Assembly (NCBI RefSeq): GCF_014647515.1
Contig: NZ_BMPI01000065.1
Span: 1 to 64,000, forward strand
Length of the DNA stretch: 64,000 nucleotides
Reading direction: 5' to 3'
Origin: Dactylosporangium sucinum
GTDB taxonomy: Bacteria > Actinomycetota > Actinomycetes > Mycobacteriales > Micromonosporaceae
Positions 12,480 to 24,211 of this stretch are shown here, piece by piece. Below the pieces are notes generated by a model that was not told where the DNA came from, ran no database searches, and worked only from the letters and a program-made list of their open reading frames with translations. The translations under genes and the position numbers were made by a program. The first letter of the stretch is position 1. Each line of letters begins with the position of its first letter.

Positions 12480-13434
12480 CGGAACCGACTTCTACGAGGT
12501 GCTCGGCGTGCCCCGGGACGCTGACGCGGAACAGATCCAGCGTGCGTATCGCACCCTGGCGCGCCGCCACCACCCGGACGTCAACAAGTCGCCGGGTGCG
12601 GAGGACCGGTTCAAGAAGATCAACGAGGCGTACGCCGTGCTGTCGGACCCGAAGAGCCGGCGCAAGTACGACCGGTTCGGCGATGCGTGGCGGCAGGTGC
12701 CCGACGACTACGAACAGGCGGGTGCGCGGGCCGGCGCCCGGGCCGGCGGGGGCGGCGCCGGGTTCGGAAGCTTCGGCGGGTTCGGCGGCCCGCGAGAGTA
12801 CTCGTCCCGCGCCGGCGGCGGGATCGACGTCGAGGACCTGCTGGAGGGCCTGTTCGGTCAGCGGTCTGGCCGGGCGCGCGGCTACGGGCCCTCGCCTGGC
12901 GCCGACACCGAGGCCGAGATCACGATCACCGTCGAGGACGCCTACCACGGTGGCCGGCGCCGGATCACGCTGCCGGACCCGAACGGGCAGCCGCGGCAGT
13001 ACGAGGTGAACATTCCGGCCGGGGTCACCGAGGGCCAACGGATCCGGCTCGCCGGGCAGGGTTCCTCGGGCGCGGGCGGCGGACCCCCCGGCGACCTGTA
13101 CCTCGTCGTCCACCTGGCGCCGCACCCGCGCTACCACGTCGAGGGCCGCGACATCATCGCGGACCTGCCGGTGGCGCCCTGGGAAGCGGCCCTCGGCGCG
13201 ACCGTGCCGATGGAGACCCCCGGCGGGGCTGTGCAGGTGCGGGTGCCCGCGGGCTCGTCGTGCGGGCGGCGCCTGCGGCTGCGCGAGCGCGGCCTGCCGA
13301 ACCCGCGGGGCAAGCCCGGTGACCTGTTCGCGACGGTCAGGATCGTGGTGCCGACGCGGCTGCCCGAGGAGGAGCGCCGCCTCTTCGAACGGCTGGCGAA
13401 GGTGTCGTCCTTCGATCCACGAGGTGCGACATGA
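12442..13434 (+). CDS. dnaJ: DnaJ/CbpA-type co-chaperone without zinc finger
   Basis: 330 residues: J domain (about 15-80) with the HPD motif in [10 protein letters not shown], a Gly/Phe-rich segment (about 90-135), then two C-terminal beta domains (from about 150). The CxxCxGxG zinc-finger repeats of classical DnaJ are absent, so it is of the CbpA/type II kind. It stimulates DnaK ATPase and delivers clients. The start is either ATG 12442, inside grpE, or GTG 12472, which overlaps the grpE stop; both ribosome sites are weak. The stop overlaps the next start as ATGA. Confidence 0.92.
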   Translation: MTPDGTVKRTVADGTDFYEVLGVPRDADAEQIQRAYRTLARRHHPDVNKSPGAEDRFKKINEAYAVLSDPKSRRKYDRFGDAWRQVPDDYEQAGARAGARAGGGGAGFGSFGGFGGPREYSSRAGGGIDVEDLLEGLFGQRSGRARGYGPSPGADTEAEITITVEDAYHGGRRRITLPDPNGQPRQYEVNIPAGVTEGQRIRLAGQGSSGAGGGPPGDLYLVVHLAPHPRYHVEGRDIIADLPVAPWEAALGATVPMETPGGAVQVRVPAGSSCGRRLRLRERGLPNPRGKPGDLFATVRIVVPTRLPEEERRLFERLAKVSSFDPRGAT

Positions 13435-13711
13435 GCTATCCGCTGGTACGGCCGCGTCACCTGTCGTTGGACGCGTTCGCCGGCGCCGCCGGACTGCACC
13501 CGGACCTGGTCGCCCGGCTGGCCGCCCTCGGACTGTTGGAGCCGTCCGTCGACGCCCGCGGCGTCAGCTGGTTCCGGGAGGCGGACCTGGCCGTCGTGGC
13601 GCGGATCCACCGGCTGCACGCCGGGCTCCCGCTCAACTACGCCGCGATCGGTGTCGTGCTCGACCTGCTCGACCGGATCGACCAACTCGAAGCACTGCTC
13701 AGGAGGCGGTC

Positions 13712-13730
<19 letters not shown>
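13431..13730 (+). CDS. MerR-fold HspR/CbpM-like chaperone modulator or repressor
   Basis: 99 residues, start overlapping dnaJ by 4 bases. The pattern [20 protein letters not shown], then [20 protein letters not shown] and a C-terminal helix ([17 protein letters not shown]), is the winged MerR-like fold shared by HspR, repressor of the dnaK operon in actinobacteria, and CbpM, inhibitor of CbpA. Its place after dnaJ is where hspR lies in the standard operon. CbpA-type DnaJ as neighbour favours CbpM function. Sequence alone does not decide between the two. Its 3' end overlaps clpB by 19 bases. Confidence 0.75.
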
Positions 13731-16350
<2,620 letters not shown>

Positions 16351-16354
<4 letters not shown>

Positions 16355-16497
16355 GTGGCTGGTGTTAAACGCGTCGATCACGTCTTGTGATCGACAAAAC
16401 ACGGCTGTGATGGCCGCTCGGCGCCGAACGGCCGTCGCCGAAGGTCAAGTCGACCCCTTAGCGAGGCCCGAAACCGCGTTTAACACCAGTCACCTAG
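16351..16497. mobile_element. Putative MITE with 19-bp terminal inverted repeats and CTAG ends
   Basis: A 147-base element: positions 16355-16373 are the inverse of 16475-16493 with one mismatch, and both are flanked by CTAG. CTAG fits the YTAR target duplication of IS5-group elements, though being a palindrome it could also belong to the repeats. Inside, 16374-16394 forms a separate 8-bp stem with a 5-base loop. No coding sequence is inside. It starts on the clpB stop codon. A simple terminator hairpin is less likely given the 101-base span between arms, and a terminator is present downstream. Confidence 0.6.
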
Positions 16498-16514
16498 CCG
16501 CGAACGAGACCGCC

Positions 16515-16540
16515 CGCCCCGACCGTGATGGGTCGGGGCG
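16515..16540 (+). terminator. Strong hairpin terminator after the clpB operon
   Basis: A perfect 10-bp GC stem (16515-16524 with 16531-16540) with a 6-base loop lies between the convergent clpB and BON genes. T-run is weak, as usual in this GC range. It could serve both strands. Confidence 0.65.
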
Positions 16541-16569
16541 AGCAGGCTTCTGGTGCTGAGCGGCGCGCA

Positions 16570-17247
16570 TCAAGGGGCGACGACGATGCGGTTCTCGACG
16601 GTGGTCACGCCGGGCGCGGACCAGGCGACCCGTTCCGCCTCCCGCCGCTCCGCCCACGACCGGACCCGGCCGGTGAGCACGACCTTGTCCGCCTGTACGT
16701 CGACGTTGATGTGTTCGGCGTCGGTCTCGGCACTGCGGATCAGCGCCTCCTCAATCCGCCTGCGCAGTTCTTTCGGCGACGGCTGCACCCGCGGACGTAC
16801 CGAAAGGAGATTGGTCACCCCGCGCACACCAGGCAGCTTGTCCACGGCGCGTTGCGCGGCCCTGCGCTCATGCTCCCACTCGACCTCGCCACGCAGCGTG
16901 ACCCAACCTTTCGATACCGTCACCTCGACATGCTCGATCGGGACGAACGCGTCCCATTCCAACGCGCGGACGGCGGCCGAGGCGATCTCGGAGTCCGGCA
17001 GCTGCGCCGCGATCGGCAACCGAACCTCGATGTCGTTGACGACCGCCTTCACCCCACGTATCCGGTGCGCCGCCCGCTCGGCGGCCCACTTCTTCGTGTA
17101 GTTGTCGGCCCATCCGGCCAACGTCACCACGCCGTCGTGTACCCCGACCGCTATGGCATTGGGCTGCAGGCGGGAATCCCACCGCAGTTCCTCGATCACG
17201 TCCCGCTCAATGTCGGCGTCGGCGCGAGTGAAGGTTGCGGTGCTCAT
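16570..17247 (-). CDS. BON-domain protein with three BON repeats
   Basis: I start at the ATG whose first base is 17247 (MSTATFTRADADIERDVIEE), preceded by AAGGAGC; 225 residues. Three BON domains are visible, each with a short helix, a VHDGVVTLAGW or VSKGWVTLRGEV beta hairpin and an A-RIRGVKAVVNDIEV strand. BON domains are thought to bind lipid or associate with membranes, but no signal peptide is present, so the protein is probably cytoplasmic as in other stress-island copies. A decayed relative lies at 9.5 kb. It is convergent with the clpB operon. Confidence 0.85.
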   Translation of the reverse strand: MSTATFTRADADIERDVIEELRWDSRLQPNAIAVGVHDGVVTLAGWADNYTKKWAAERAAHRIRGVKAVVNDIEVRLPIAAQLPDSEIASAAVRALEWDAFVPIEHVEVTVSKGWVTLRGEVEWEHERRAAQRAVDKLPGVRGVTNLLSVRPRVQPSPKELRRRIEEALIRSAETDAEHINVDVQADKVVLTGRVRSWAERREAERVAWSAPGVTTVENRIVVAP

Positions 17248-17365
17248 GGCTGCTCCTTCCGTCGGGCCACACTCAACCGTTCGTCTCCGCGGCTGACGCG
17301 AAACCACCTGGCGGGAGTGACGTGCTCCTCGACCTGTAACGGGGTTGACGAGGAAGTCCGGAGAG

Positions 17366-19045
17366 CTATCCGAGGGTGGCTGCGGCGTCGTCGGCGACGC
17401 GGCCGGTGCTTTGGAGGTACTTCCACACCAGCTGCACTGCCGTGGCGCCTTCGCCCACGGCCGAGGTGACCCGCTTGATCGACCCCCGGCGCACGTCGCC
17501 GGCGGCGAACACGCCGGGCAGGTTGGTCTGCAGCAGAGGCCGTCGCTGTGGGCCCGGCTCGTCGCTGTCCGGGCCGGTGAGGATGAAGCCGTCGTCGTCG
17601 GTGGTGACCTGACCGGTCAGCCAATCGGTGCACGGCTGCGCGCCGATGAAAACGAACAGCGCACGGGCGGGAATCTCGCGGCGCTGCCCGGTGTGCTCGT
17701 CCTCGACCACGAGCCGTTCGAGCGTGTCGCCGCCCAGCAGTTCGCGTACCTCGGTGCGGAGGTGGGTCTCAACGCCCGGTGTCGTCTCGATCCGATCAAC
17801 CAGGTAGCGCGACATGGTCTCGCCGAGGTCCTTGCAGCGGGCCAGCAGGTGCACGACCCGCGTGTATTTCGACAGGAATAGCGCTGCCTGGCCCGCCGAG
17901 TTGCCAGCGCCCACGACCGCGACCGGGTCGTCGCGGCAGAACAGTGCCTCCGACAGGGTCGCCGCGTAGTACACGCTGGTCGCTTCGAACTCTTCGAACC
18001 GCGGAACGTCGAGCTTGCGGTACCGGGCGCCGGTCGCGATCAGGACGGTCCGGGCTGTGACCTCACCGCCGTTGTCGAGCTTGATGACGTAGTTGCCACC
18101 CCGTTCCTGCAGCCCGCACGCTCGAGCCGGCACAGTGAACGTGGCTCCGAACTTCTCCGCCTGCACGACCGCCCGCTCGGCCAGTTCCCCGCCGGAGATC
18201 CCGGCAGGGAAGCCGGGATAGTTCTCGATCCGTGAGGATCGGCCGGCCTGACCGCCGGTGGCGAACTCGTCGAGGGCGACCGTCACCAGCCCCTCCGAGG
18301 CGCCGTAGACGGCGGCGGCGAGGCCTGCCGGGCCCGCCCCGACGATGGCGAGGTCGCACACCGTGACGCCAGGTCGGGGTGCGGGCAGGCCCACCGCCTC
18401 TGCCAGCTCCGCGTTGCTCGGGTTCCGCAACACCTGCCCGGCCGGGCAGATCACCACCGGAGTCTGTTCCGGTCGCACGTGCAGTTCGCGCAGCAGCGTC
18501 TCGGCGTCCTGATCCTTCTCCAGGTCGACCCATTGGTAGGGAATGCGGTTGCGAGCGGCGAACTCGCGCAGCCGCCGGCTGTCGGGCGAGAAGCAGGATC
18601 CGATGATCCGAAGCCCGGCACCGCGGCCGATGAGCAGGGAGCGGCGGCTCAGGTACGCCTTCAGGATCAGGTCACCCAGGGTGGAATCCCGCGCGACAAC
18701 GGCCTTGAGACGGTCGACCGGCACCCTGAGGACCTCGCCCGGCTCGCGCACCTGCGATGTGAAGAAGGCGGCCTGGCCAGTGATCAGACTCAGCTCCCCC
18801 AGAAACCGCTTGGGGCCGTGCACGCTGATGACACGTTCGTCGCCGCCGAACCCGTCGACATTGGCTACCTTGCCGGCGAGCACCACGAAGAAGTCGTAGT
18901 TCTCCTCACCCTCCCGGATGAGTACCTCGGCGGTCTGTGTGCGGTGGCGCTGGCCCTCGGCGGCGAGGGCCTGGATTTGGGCGTCCTCCAAGCGTGGGTA
19001 GGCCCCGTAGCGGTCCGGCGTCTCGAGGAGCACGTTCACATCCAC
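17366..19045 (-). CDS. Flavin oxidoreductase fused to a cyclic-nucleotide-binding domain
   Basis: 559 residues in three parts. Residues about 15-135 are a cNMP-binding/CRP-like beta barrel (YDFFVVLAGKVANVDGF, RFLGELSLITGQ). Residues about 140-215 are thioredoxin-like without a CxxC. From 225 on is a thioredoxin-reductase-like FAD/NAD domain (VGAGPAGLAAAVYGASEGL, VGAGNSAGQAALF, GVFAAGDVR). The redox Cys pair of true thioredoxin reductases is missing from the NAD-domain position, so it probably reduces something other than thioredoxin. Activity may be controlled by a cyclic nucleotide. The family is widespread in actinobacteria; its substrate is unknown to me. Confidence 0.88.
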   Translation of the reverse strand: MDVNVLLETPDRYGAYPRLEDAQIQALAAEGQRHRTQTAEVLIREGEENYDFFVVLAGKVANVDGFGGDERVISVHGPKRFLGELSLITGQAAFFTSQVREPGEVLRVPVDRLKAVVARDSTLGDLILKAYLSRRSLLIGRGAGLRIIGSCFSPDSRRLREFAARNRIPYQWVDLEKDQDAETLLRELHVRPEQTPVVICPAGQVLRNPSNAELAEAVGLPAPRPGVTVCDLAIVGAGPAGLAAAVYGASEGLVTVALDEFATGGQAGRSSRIENYPGFPAGISGGELAERAVVQAEKFGATFTVPARACGLQERGGNYVIKLDNGGEVTARTVLIATGARYRKLDVPRFEEFEATSVYYAATLSEALFCRDDPVAVVGAGNSAGQAALFLSKYTRVVHLLARCKDLGETMSRYLVDRIETTPGVETHLRTEVRELLGGDTLERLVVEDEHTGQRREIPARALFVFIGAQPCTDWLTGQVTTDDDGFILTGPDSDEPGPQRRPLLQTNLPGVFAAGDVRRGSIKRVTSAVGEGATAVQLVWKYLQSTGRVADDAAATLG

Positions 19046-19353
19046 CTCCTCAGCTGGAATTCGCTCTACCCGAAGCGTCGCCGGCTATCCCTCGTTCCCC
19101 CGGCTATGTCGGGCTCAGCCAGACCTGAAGCACTCAGCGGACGCCGACAGTCAGTCGGTCAGGACGGCTGACATGCGCAGCGTCTCCGAGGCGAAGGTCG
19201 GGGCGTAAAGACCGTCGTAGCCACGCGCAACCGCGTCGTCACAACCGCATCCCACGCTTCCTCTGCTGCCTGGGCTGCCCCCATGCCTTCTGTGCTGGTT
19301 GGCGTGAACGTGGCCAACGCGGGTAGCGGCACCGGCGTGGAGCGCAGAGCAGG

Positions 19354-19557
19354 GTGGTGATTCGGGTGGCGGTCAAGCTGAACGAACGCGGGTATCAGCA
19401 CGCGCGGAAGATCGTCGAAGACAGGCAGTACGTGCTTGACGACCGTGACGAGTGGGCTGAGCGACACGACGTCGCCCAGGTCGACGCTTCCTCCATCGGC
19501 GACCTGGGCGACATGGCGCTGCTGCTGAGCGAGGCCCAACCTCCGCGTCAGAGGTCC
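19354..19557 (+). pseudogene. Short fragment resembling a small conserved stress-associated protein
   Basis: The frame gives VAVKLNERGYQHARKIVEDR and then YVLDDRDEWAERH. The pattern HA-K-I-x-V-LD-DRD-W-x-EH resembles the N-terminus of a small actinobacterial protein family found near stress genes; this is from memory and weak. The frame then runs into the 3' end of the zinc dehydrogenase on the other strand without the rest of that protein. No convincing ribosome site is present. I treat it as a truncated relic. Confidence 0.3.
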
Positions 19558-20699
19558 GGGTGCATGATCACCTTGGTCCAGCCGCGCTCACGCTTGTCGA
19601 AGTGCTCGTAGCCCTCCGGCGCCCGGTGCAGTGGCAGCTCGTGCGACACGATGTACGATGGTCGCGCCTTATCCTCCACGATAAGGTTGAGCAGCGCCCG
19701 GTTGTAGTTCTTGACGTTGCATTGCCCGGTGGCCATCGTCTGGCCCTTGGTCCAGAACCTGCCGTAGTCGAAGGCCGCCTTCCCGTGCTTGTACAGCTGA
19801 TCGGGGCTGCCGGGGTCCTCGGGTGTGAAGACGCCGACGACGCCGATCGTGCCGGCGACCTTGACGGTCTGCACGAGTGAGTTCACCGTCATCTCCGGGT
19901 GCTCCCGCCCGGACGCGTCGTGGGCCTGGTAGCCGACGCACTCGCAGCCCCGGTCCGCGCCGAGGCCGTTCGTCTCCTCCATCACCCGGTCCGCCACGGA
20001 CTCCTTGGAGGCGTCGATCGGAATCGCACCGATCTTCGCGGCGAGTTCCAGGCGGTCCTGGTGGTAATCGACCACCATGATCTTGGCGGCGTTCTTGATC
20101 GTCGCCGAGAGCGCGGCCATCTGACCCACCGGCCCGGCGCCGTAGATCACCACCGAGTCGCCGGGCTGTACGCAGGCGAGCTGCGTCGCGTGCCAGCCGG
20201 TCGGGAAGATGTCCGACAGCATCACATAGTCGCGCTGCCGGTCCCGGTCGCGAGCGTTCTCCGGCAGCACGAGGCAGTTGAAGTCTCCGAAGGGCACCCG
20301 CAGCATCTCGGCCTGACCGCCGTGGTACGGGCCCATGCCGGCGAAGCCGTACGCGGCGCCGGCCATGTTCGGGTCCGGATTCGTCTGCAGGCAGAAGGCG
20401 GTGAGGCCGCGCTCGCAGTTCGCGCAGTAGCCGCAGGAGATGTTGAACGGCAGGCATACCATGTCGCCGGCGCGGACCTTGTCGACGCCCTTGCCTACCT
20501 CGACCACCTCGCCGAGGTTCTCGTGGCCGAGGATCCGGCCGGTCTCCATGTCTGTGCGGCCGTCGTACATGTGCAAGTCGGAGCCGCAGATGTTGGTGGT
20601 GGTGATCCGGACCAAGACATCCTGCGGGTGCTCGATGCGCGGATCCGGCACGTCCTTGACCGCGACGTTCCGCGGTCCCTCGTACACGACAGCCTTCAT
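19548..20699 (-). CDS. Zinc-dependent dehydrogenase of the glutathione-independent formaldehyde dehydrogenase type
   Basis: 383 residues of the medium-chain dehydrogenase family. Catalytic zinc ligands are in ICGSDLHMYDGR and GRILGHENLGEV; the structural zinc site is GYCANCERGLTAFC; the NAD site is VIYGAGPVGQMAALSA. The long insert SDIFPTGWHATQLA and the ending typical of FdhA/Zn-FDH proteins support formaldehyde dehydrogenase-like enzymes over simple alcohol dehydrogenases. It would oxidise an aldehyde or alcohol with NAD. It is on the same strand as the flavin oxidoreductase 500 bases downstream, but the gap holds relic sequence, so they are probably not one operon. Confidence 0.88.
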   Translation of the reverse strand: MKAVVYEGPRNVAVKDVPDPRIEHPQDVLVRITTTNICGSDLHMYDGRTDMETGRILGHENLGEVVEVGKGVDKVRAGDMVCLPFNISCGYCANCERGLTAFCLQTNPDPNMAGAAYGFAGMGPYHGGQAEMLRVPFGDFNCLVLPENARDRDRQRDYVMLSDIFPTGWHATQLACVQPGDSVVIYGAGPVGQMAALSATIKNAAKIMVVDYHQDRLELAAKIGAIPIDASKESVADRVMEETNGLGADRGCECVGYQAHDASGREHPEMTVNSLVQTVKVAGTIGVVGVFTPEDPGSPDQLYKHGKAAFDYGRFWTKGQTMATGQCNVKNYNRALLNLIVEDKARPSYIVSHELPLHRAPEGYEHFDKRERGWTKVIMHPDL

Positions 20700-20754
20700 G
20701 ACCGTGTAGTACCCGGCAAGTGGGCGTTGAACTGGCCGGCCGGGCGAACCGGGG

Positions 20755-20854
20755 GATGTCGTGCTCCGTGCTGCGCGCCATAGTGCCGGACAAGGAGTAC
20801 CGCGACACGGTGGCGCAGCTGCCGAAGGAGCACTCCGCGATCCTGCCCGGCTGA
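20755..20854 (+). pseudogene. C-terminal relic of a DUF2267-like protein
   Basis: One short frame reads CSVLRAIVPDKEYRDTVAQL followed by PKEHSAILPG and a stop at 20852-20854. The VLR-V-DKE-x-D-VAQLPK pattern is the end of a DUF2267 repeat. Nothing upstream continues it, so only the C-terminus survives. Confidence 0.4.
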
Positions 20855-20858
20855 CCGC

Positions 20859-21208
20859 TCAACGCTCGCTCGGGGCACCGGCCGGCAGCAGGTGCCCGAC
20901 CTTGGGAGCGGTCGCGGCGAGCGCGTACGCCCGGCGCTCGATGCACAGCTGGACGGCGATGATCAGGTGGCGGCGGTCGAAGATATCGGCGAGCGCCCCG
21001 CGGGCAGGGCGAGCAGCAGCACCGGCAGCGTGGTCGCGGTCTGGACCAACGCGACGAGGATGTCCGCGCCCGGGATGGACACCAGCAGCCACTGGGCGCC
21101 GACCGTCTGCATCCACGTGCCGCTGTTGCTGACCAGCATCGCGATCCACAGCGCGCGGAACGTCGGCACGCGCAGCGGCGCCCACGCCGACCTCGCCGGT
21201 CCGCTCAC
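20859..21208 (-). pseudogene. MFS exporter remnant (N-terminal part, frameshifted)
   Basis: The minus strand from 21208 encodes WAPLRVPTFRALWIAMLVSN, then SGTWMQTVGAQWLL, the first transmembrane helix region of EntS-like (MFS_3) transporters, up to PVLLLALPAG. There the frame shifts and continues as GALADIFDRRHLIIAVQL, the expected cytoplasmic loop, followed by a short unrelated tail to the stop. Only about 110 of some 420 residues remain, so this is a decayed gene. Confidence 0.75.
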
Positions 21209-21968
21209 CTGATCCCAGCGTCGCGGTCACCTGAGCCACGTACCCGCTCGGTACGACTTGTCGCGCTCCTACCGCGATTTCCGCAGAAGTCCGGTCACTG
21301 CACGTGCAGGACGTGGTCGACGCGGGCCAGTCGCAGGGCGCGCACGACGCGCGGCACCGGGGACACTGCCTTGAGCGGGGTACAGCACCGCGCCGGTCAG
21401 GCTCAACGTCTCCAGGAAGTCGAGGGGAATCCCGGCCGGGCCGGTCGCTTCTTCCGCTCTTGGAGGTGGGCTTGCGGTTCACGGACGTCTCGAATCGACG
21501 CTCCCGGCGAGCACACCACCTCATCCAGTTTCGCCGCCAGGCCACCAGGCGGGCATTCGGCCGGGGCAGGTCCGAGTCGGACCGCGCCGCCGCCCCGGCG
21601 TCGGTCATCCGGCAGTACTGCGCCGCCTTGCGCAGCCCAGTGCATGCTTCGTCGGCCAGCGGGCGCCGCGTTCGGGTCACCGCAGCACGATGAGGAGTAA
21701 CGGACATAGGCCGACGTGTTCCGGTCTGGGACGTTGGTGACTTTTGGCGTGGATCAGTGAGACTCGCGAATACGGATGATTACCAGCGGCGATGGAACCT
21801 GGTCACAGGCCGAGTCGGATTTCGCCCGGGACCCGGCGCGATTCCGGACCTCCGGTTCGGTATTGACACCTGCTCGGGGCCAGATTTAGCTGGCCATGCT
21901 CGTGTCATGGGGTCCCGGCGTCGTCGAGATCCCGAGATTGCGCGTACGCCGCGAAATGGAGGACACGC
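21209..21968. other. Relic-rich spacer
   Basis: No intact gene is seen. On the minus strand near 21420-21300 the pieces LDFLETLSLTGAVLYPAQGS and, one frame away, VVRALRLARVDHVLHVQ look protein-like and may be the end of a decayed gene (a STAS-type domain is one guess). The last 200 bases are less GC-rich and precede the tannase-family gene, so its promoter should be here. Confidence 0.3.
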
Positions 21969-23747
21969 ATGCGCGCTCGTCTACTGGGCTCGACACCGGG
22001 ACGCGCCATCCGCACCGTTGCAGTCCGGGCGCTACCGGTCGTGCTCGTCGTCCTCGCCGTCCTCGTGGTGGCCGGCGGTCCCCAGGTCGCGTTCCGTATG
22101 GCCGTGGCCGGAACGCTCGCCGAGGCGAACGGTTCGTCCTCAGTCTCCAGCCCTCCCGTGGTGCTGCCGACGATCGACTGCGCGGCCCTCGCCGGGCAGG
22201 ACCTGTCGGGGACGCCCGACGCTCCGGCGGTCATCGGGTCCGCGACCCTGACGACCGAGTTCGGCTGGGAGGCCTGCGAAGTCAAGGGAACCGTGGCGCC
22301 GCAGATCCAGTTCGAGGTTCTCCTCCCCACCACGACGTGGCGGCAGCGGTATCTGCAGATCGGGTGCGCGGCGCTCTGCGGCTTCGTCGACTTCTACGCC
22401 GACGCGACGGATGGGTGCGTGCCGCTGACCCGCGGCGACTTCGTCCTGGCCACCAACAACGGGGGGCACGTCGGCGTCTCCGGCTTCGACGCAACGTTCG
22501 GTGCCGACCCGCAGCTCCGGGTCGACTTCGGCTACCGGTCCGACCACGTCGTCGCGCTCGTCGCCAAGCGGCTCATCGCGCTCTACTACGGACGAGGCCC
22601 GCGCTACTCCTACTTCGACGGCTGCTCGCAGGGCGGCCACCAGGGATTGACCGAGGCGCAGCGGTACCCGCATGACTTCGACGGCATCATCGCCGGAGCC
22701 CCGGCGTCGTTGCTCACGTCGCTCCTCGTGTGGTCCGCGGGCTGGCACGCCACGGCGAACACCGACGCGCGGGGCCGACCTATCCTGACCGCCGCCAAGC
22801 TTCCCTCGCTGCACGCCGCCGTCCTGCGCGAGTGCGACGCGAAAGACGGCCTGGCCGACGGCCAGATCGACGACCCGCGTGCCTGCGCGTTCGATCCGCG
22901 GAGCCTGCGCTGCACGACGGGAACCGACAACGCGAACTGCCTCACCGACGGGCAGATCGAGGCCGTACGCAAGCTGTACGACGGGCCACGCGACGAGCGG
23001 GGTCGGCTGATGTACCCGGGGGGCGAGCCCGTGGGTTCGGAAGCGAACTGGGCGCGCTGGGTCACCCCGACCGCCAACGGCGACCCGGCCGTGGCCGAGG
23101 CCAACGCGACGAGCGCGCTGAAGTACCTCGCCTACCCGTCCGCCCGGCCGTCGATGACACTGCGCGACCTGCACTACGACTCGGCGACGTTCCGCGAGAT
23201 CGCCCAGCAGGCCGCCATCTTTGACGCGACCGACCCCGACCTGACGGCCTTCCGCGCCGCGGGTGGGAAGCTCCTCCTCTGGCACGGCTGGGCAGACCAG
23301 GCGATCTCGCCCTACGGCACCATCGCCTACTACCACGCCCTCACCGAGCGCATGGGCGGGACGGCGGCCACGCAGCGGTTCGCCCGCCTGTTCATGCTGC
23401 CTGGCGTCGCCCACTGCGGTGCCGGTCAGGGACCGGACGCGATCGACGCGCTCACCCCCACCCTCAACTGGGTCGAGAACGGCGTCGAACCCGACCGGCT
23501 CGTCGCCACGAAGTACCAGGACGACGGCACCGTCGTGCGGACCCGGCCGGTCTACCCCTATCCGACCGTCGCCCGCTACGACGGGAGCGGCAGCATCGAC
23601 GACGCGGCGAACTTCGTACCGGCACCGCCGCCCACGCGCTACAAGGACGACATCGCCTGGCTCGGGTCGTTCCGCTCCGGCTACCAGCAGACCTGCGTCT
23701 GGAAAGACGGCCACTGGGTGTGCACCCCGGCGCGAAAGCCGAGCTAG
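21969..23747 (+). CDS. Secreted tannase/feruloyl esterase family hydrolase
   Basis: 592 residues, ATG after GGAGGAC. An N-terminal hydrophobic segment (residues about 20-45) acts as signal or anchor. The tannase family fold is shown by GCAALCGFVDFY, the nucleophile Ser220 in YFDGCSQGGHQG, Asp443 in WHGWADQAISPYG and His482 in LPGVAHCGAG; the Cys beside Ser and His form the family's characteristic disulfide next to the active site. It would split ester bonds of gallic, ferulic or similar aromatic acids outside the cell. It stands alone and complements the esterase at 1.6-2.9 kb. Substrate is not decidable from sequence. Confidence 0.9.
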   Translation: MRARLLGSTPGRAIRTVAVRALPVVLVVLAVLVVAGGPQVAFRMAVAGTLAEANGSSSVSSPPVVLPTIDCAALAGQDLSGTPDAPAVIGSATLTTEFGWEACEVKGTVAPQIQFEVLLPTTTWRQRYLQIGCAALCGFVDFYADATDGCVPLTRGDFVLATNNGGHVGVSGFDATFGADPQLRVDFGYRSDHVVALVAKRLIALYYGRGPRYSYFDGCSQGGHQGLTEAQRYPHDFDGIIAGAPASLLTSLLVWSAGWHATANTDARGRPILTAAKLPSLHAAVLRECDAKDGLADGQIDDPRACAFDPRSLRCTTGTDNANCLTDGQIEAVRKLYDGPRDERGRLMYPGGEPVGSEANWARWVTPTANGDPAVAEANATSALKYLAYPSARPSMTLRDLHYDSATFREIAQQAAIFDATDPDLTAFRAAGGKLLLWHGWADQAISPYGTIAYYHALTERMGGTAATQRFARLFMLPGVAHCGAGQGPDAIDALTPTLNWVENGVEPDRLVATKYQDDGTVVRTRPVYPYPTVARYDGSGSIDDAANFVPAPPPTRYKDDIAWLGSFRSGYQQTCVWKDGHWVCTPARKPS

Positions 23748-24211
23748 CTTCGGAGGCGTGGCGTCATACTCCCGACCGCTCACGTTGAGGAAATCGAGCC
23801 CGGATTGATAGGTCGCTGCGACCTGACCGGTCAGCGTCTGTGCGCCGTCCGACGCCAGGAAGGCCAGTTATCACCGGGGGTTCGGGTGCCATCGGATCCG
23901 CCATCGTGGCGGCCCTTCAGGAGTTGGGGCATCGTACGCCTTTTGAAACACGCCTCAGCGCATGTGGATTCCGCCATCGACCACGCCGTCCGACGCGACG
24001 ACGTGTGCCAGCGCAGTGGCACCGGCAAGGGACAGTGGTGCTACTTCTTCCCCCAAGGGCCGAGAACGGCTCCTTCTCAGGTCGCCGAACTTGAGGCCTG
24101 TTGTCGTGCACGCACGATCACCAGCAGCCACCTCCGCATGCTGCTGAGACCCGAGCCCCGGAACCGATACGGCTGAACGCTTGCGACCGCTTCAGGTAAG
24201 GGTTTGGGCGG
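23748..24211. other. Spacer with a short-chain dehydrogenase relic
   Basis: At 23864-23935 the plus strand reads VITGGSGAIGSAIVAALQEL followed by GHRT, the Gly-rich NAD-binding start of a short-chain dehydrogenase; the rest of that protein is not found. It lies downstream of the TetR gene on the opposite strand. The remainder of the gap shows nothing I can name. Confidence 0.5.
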
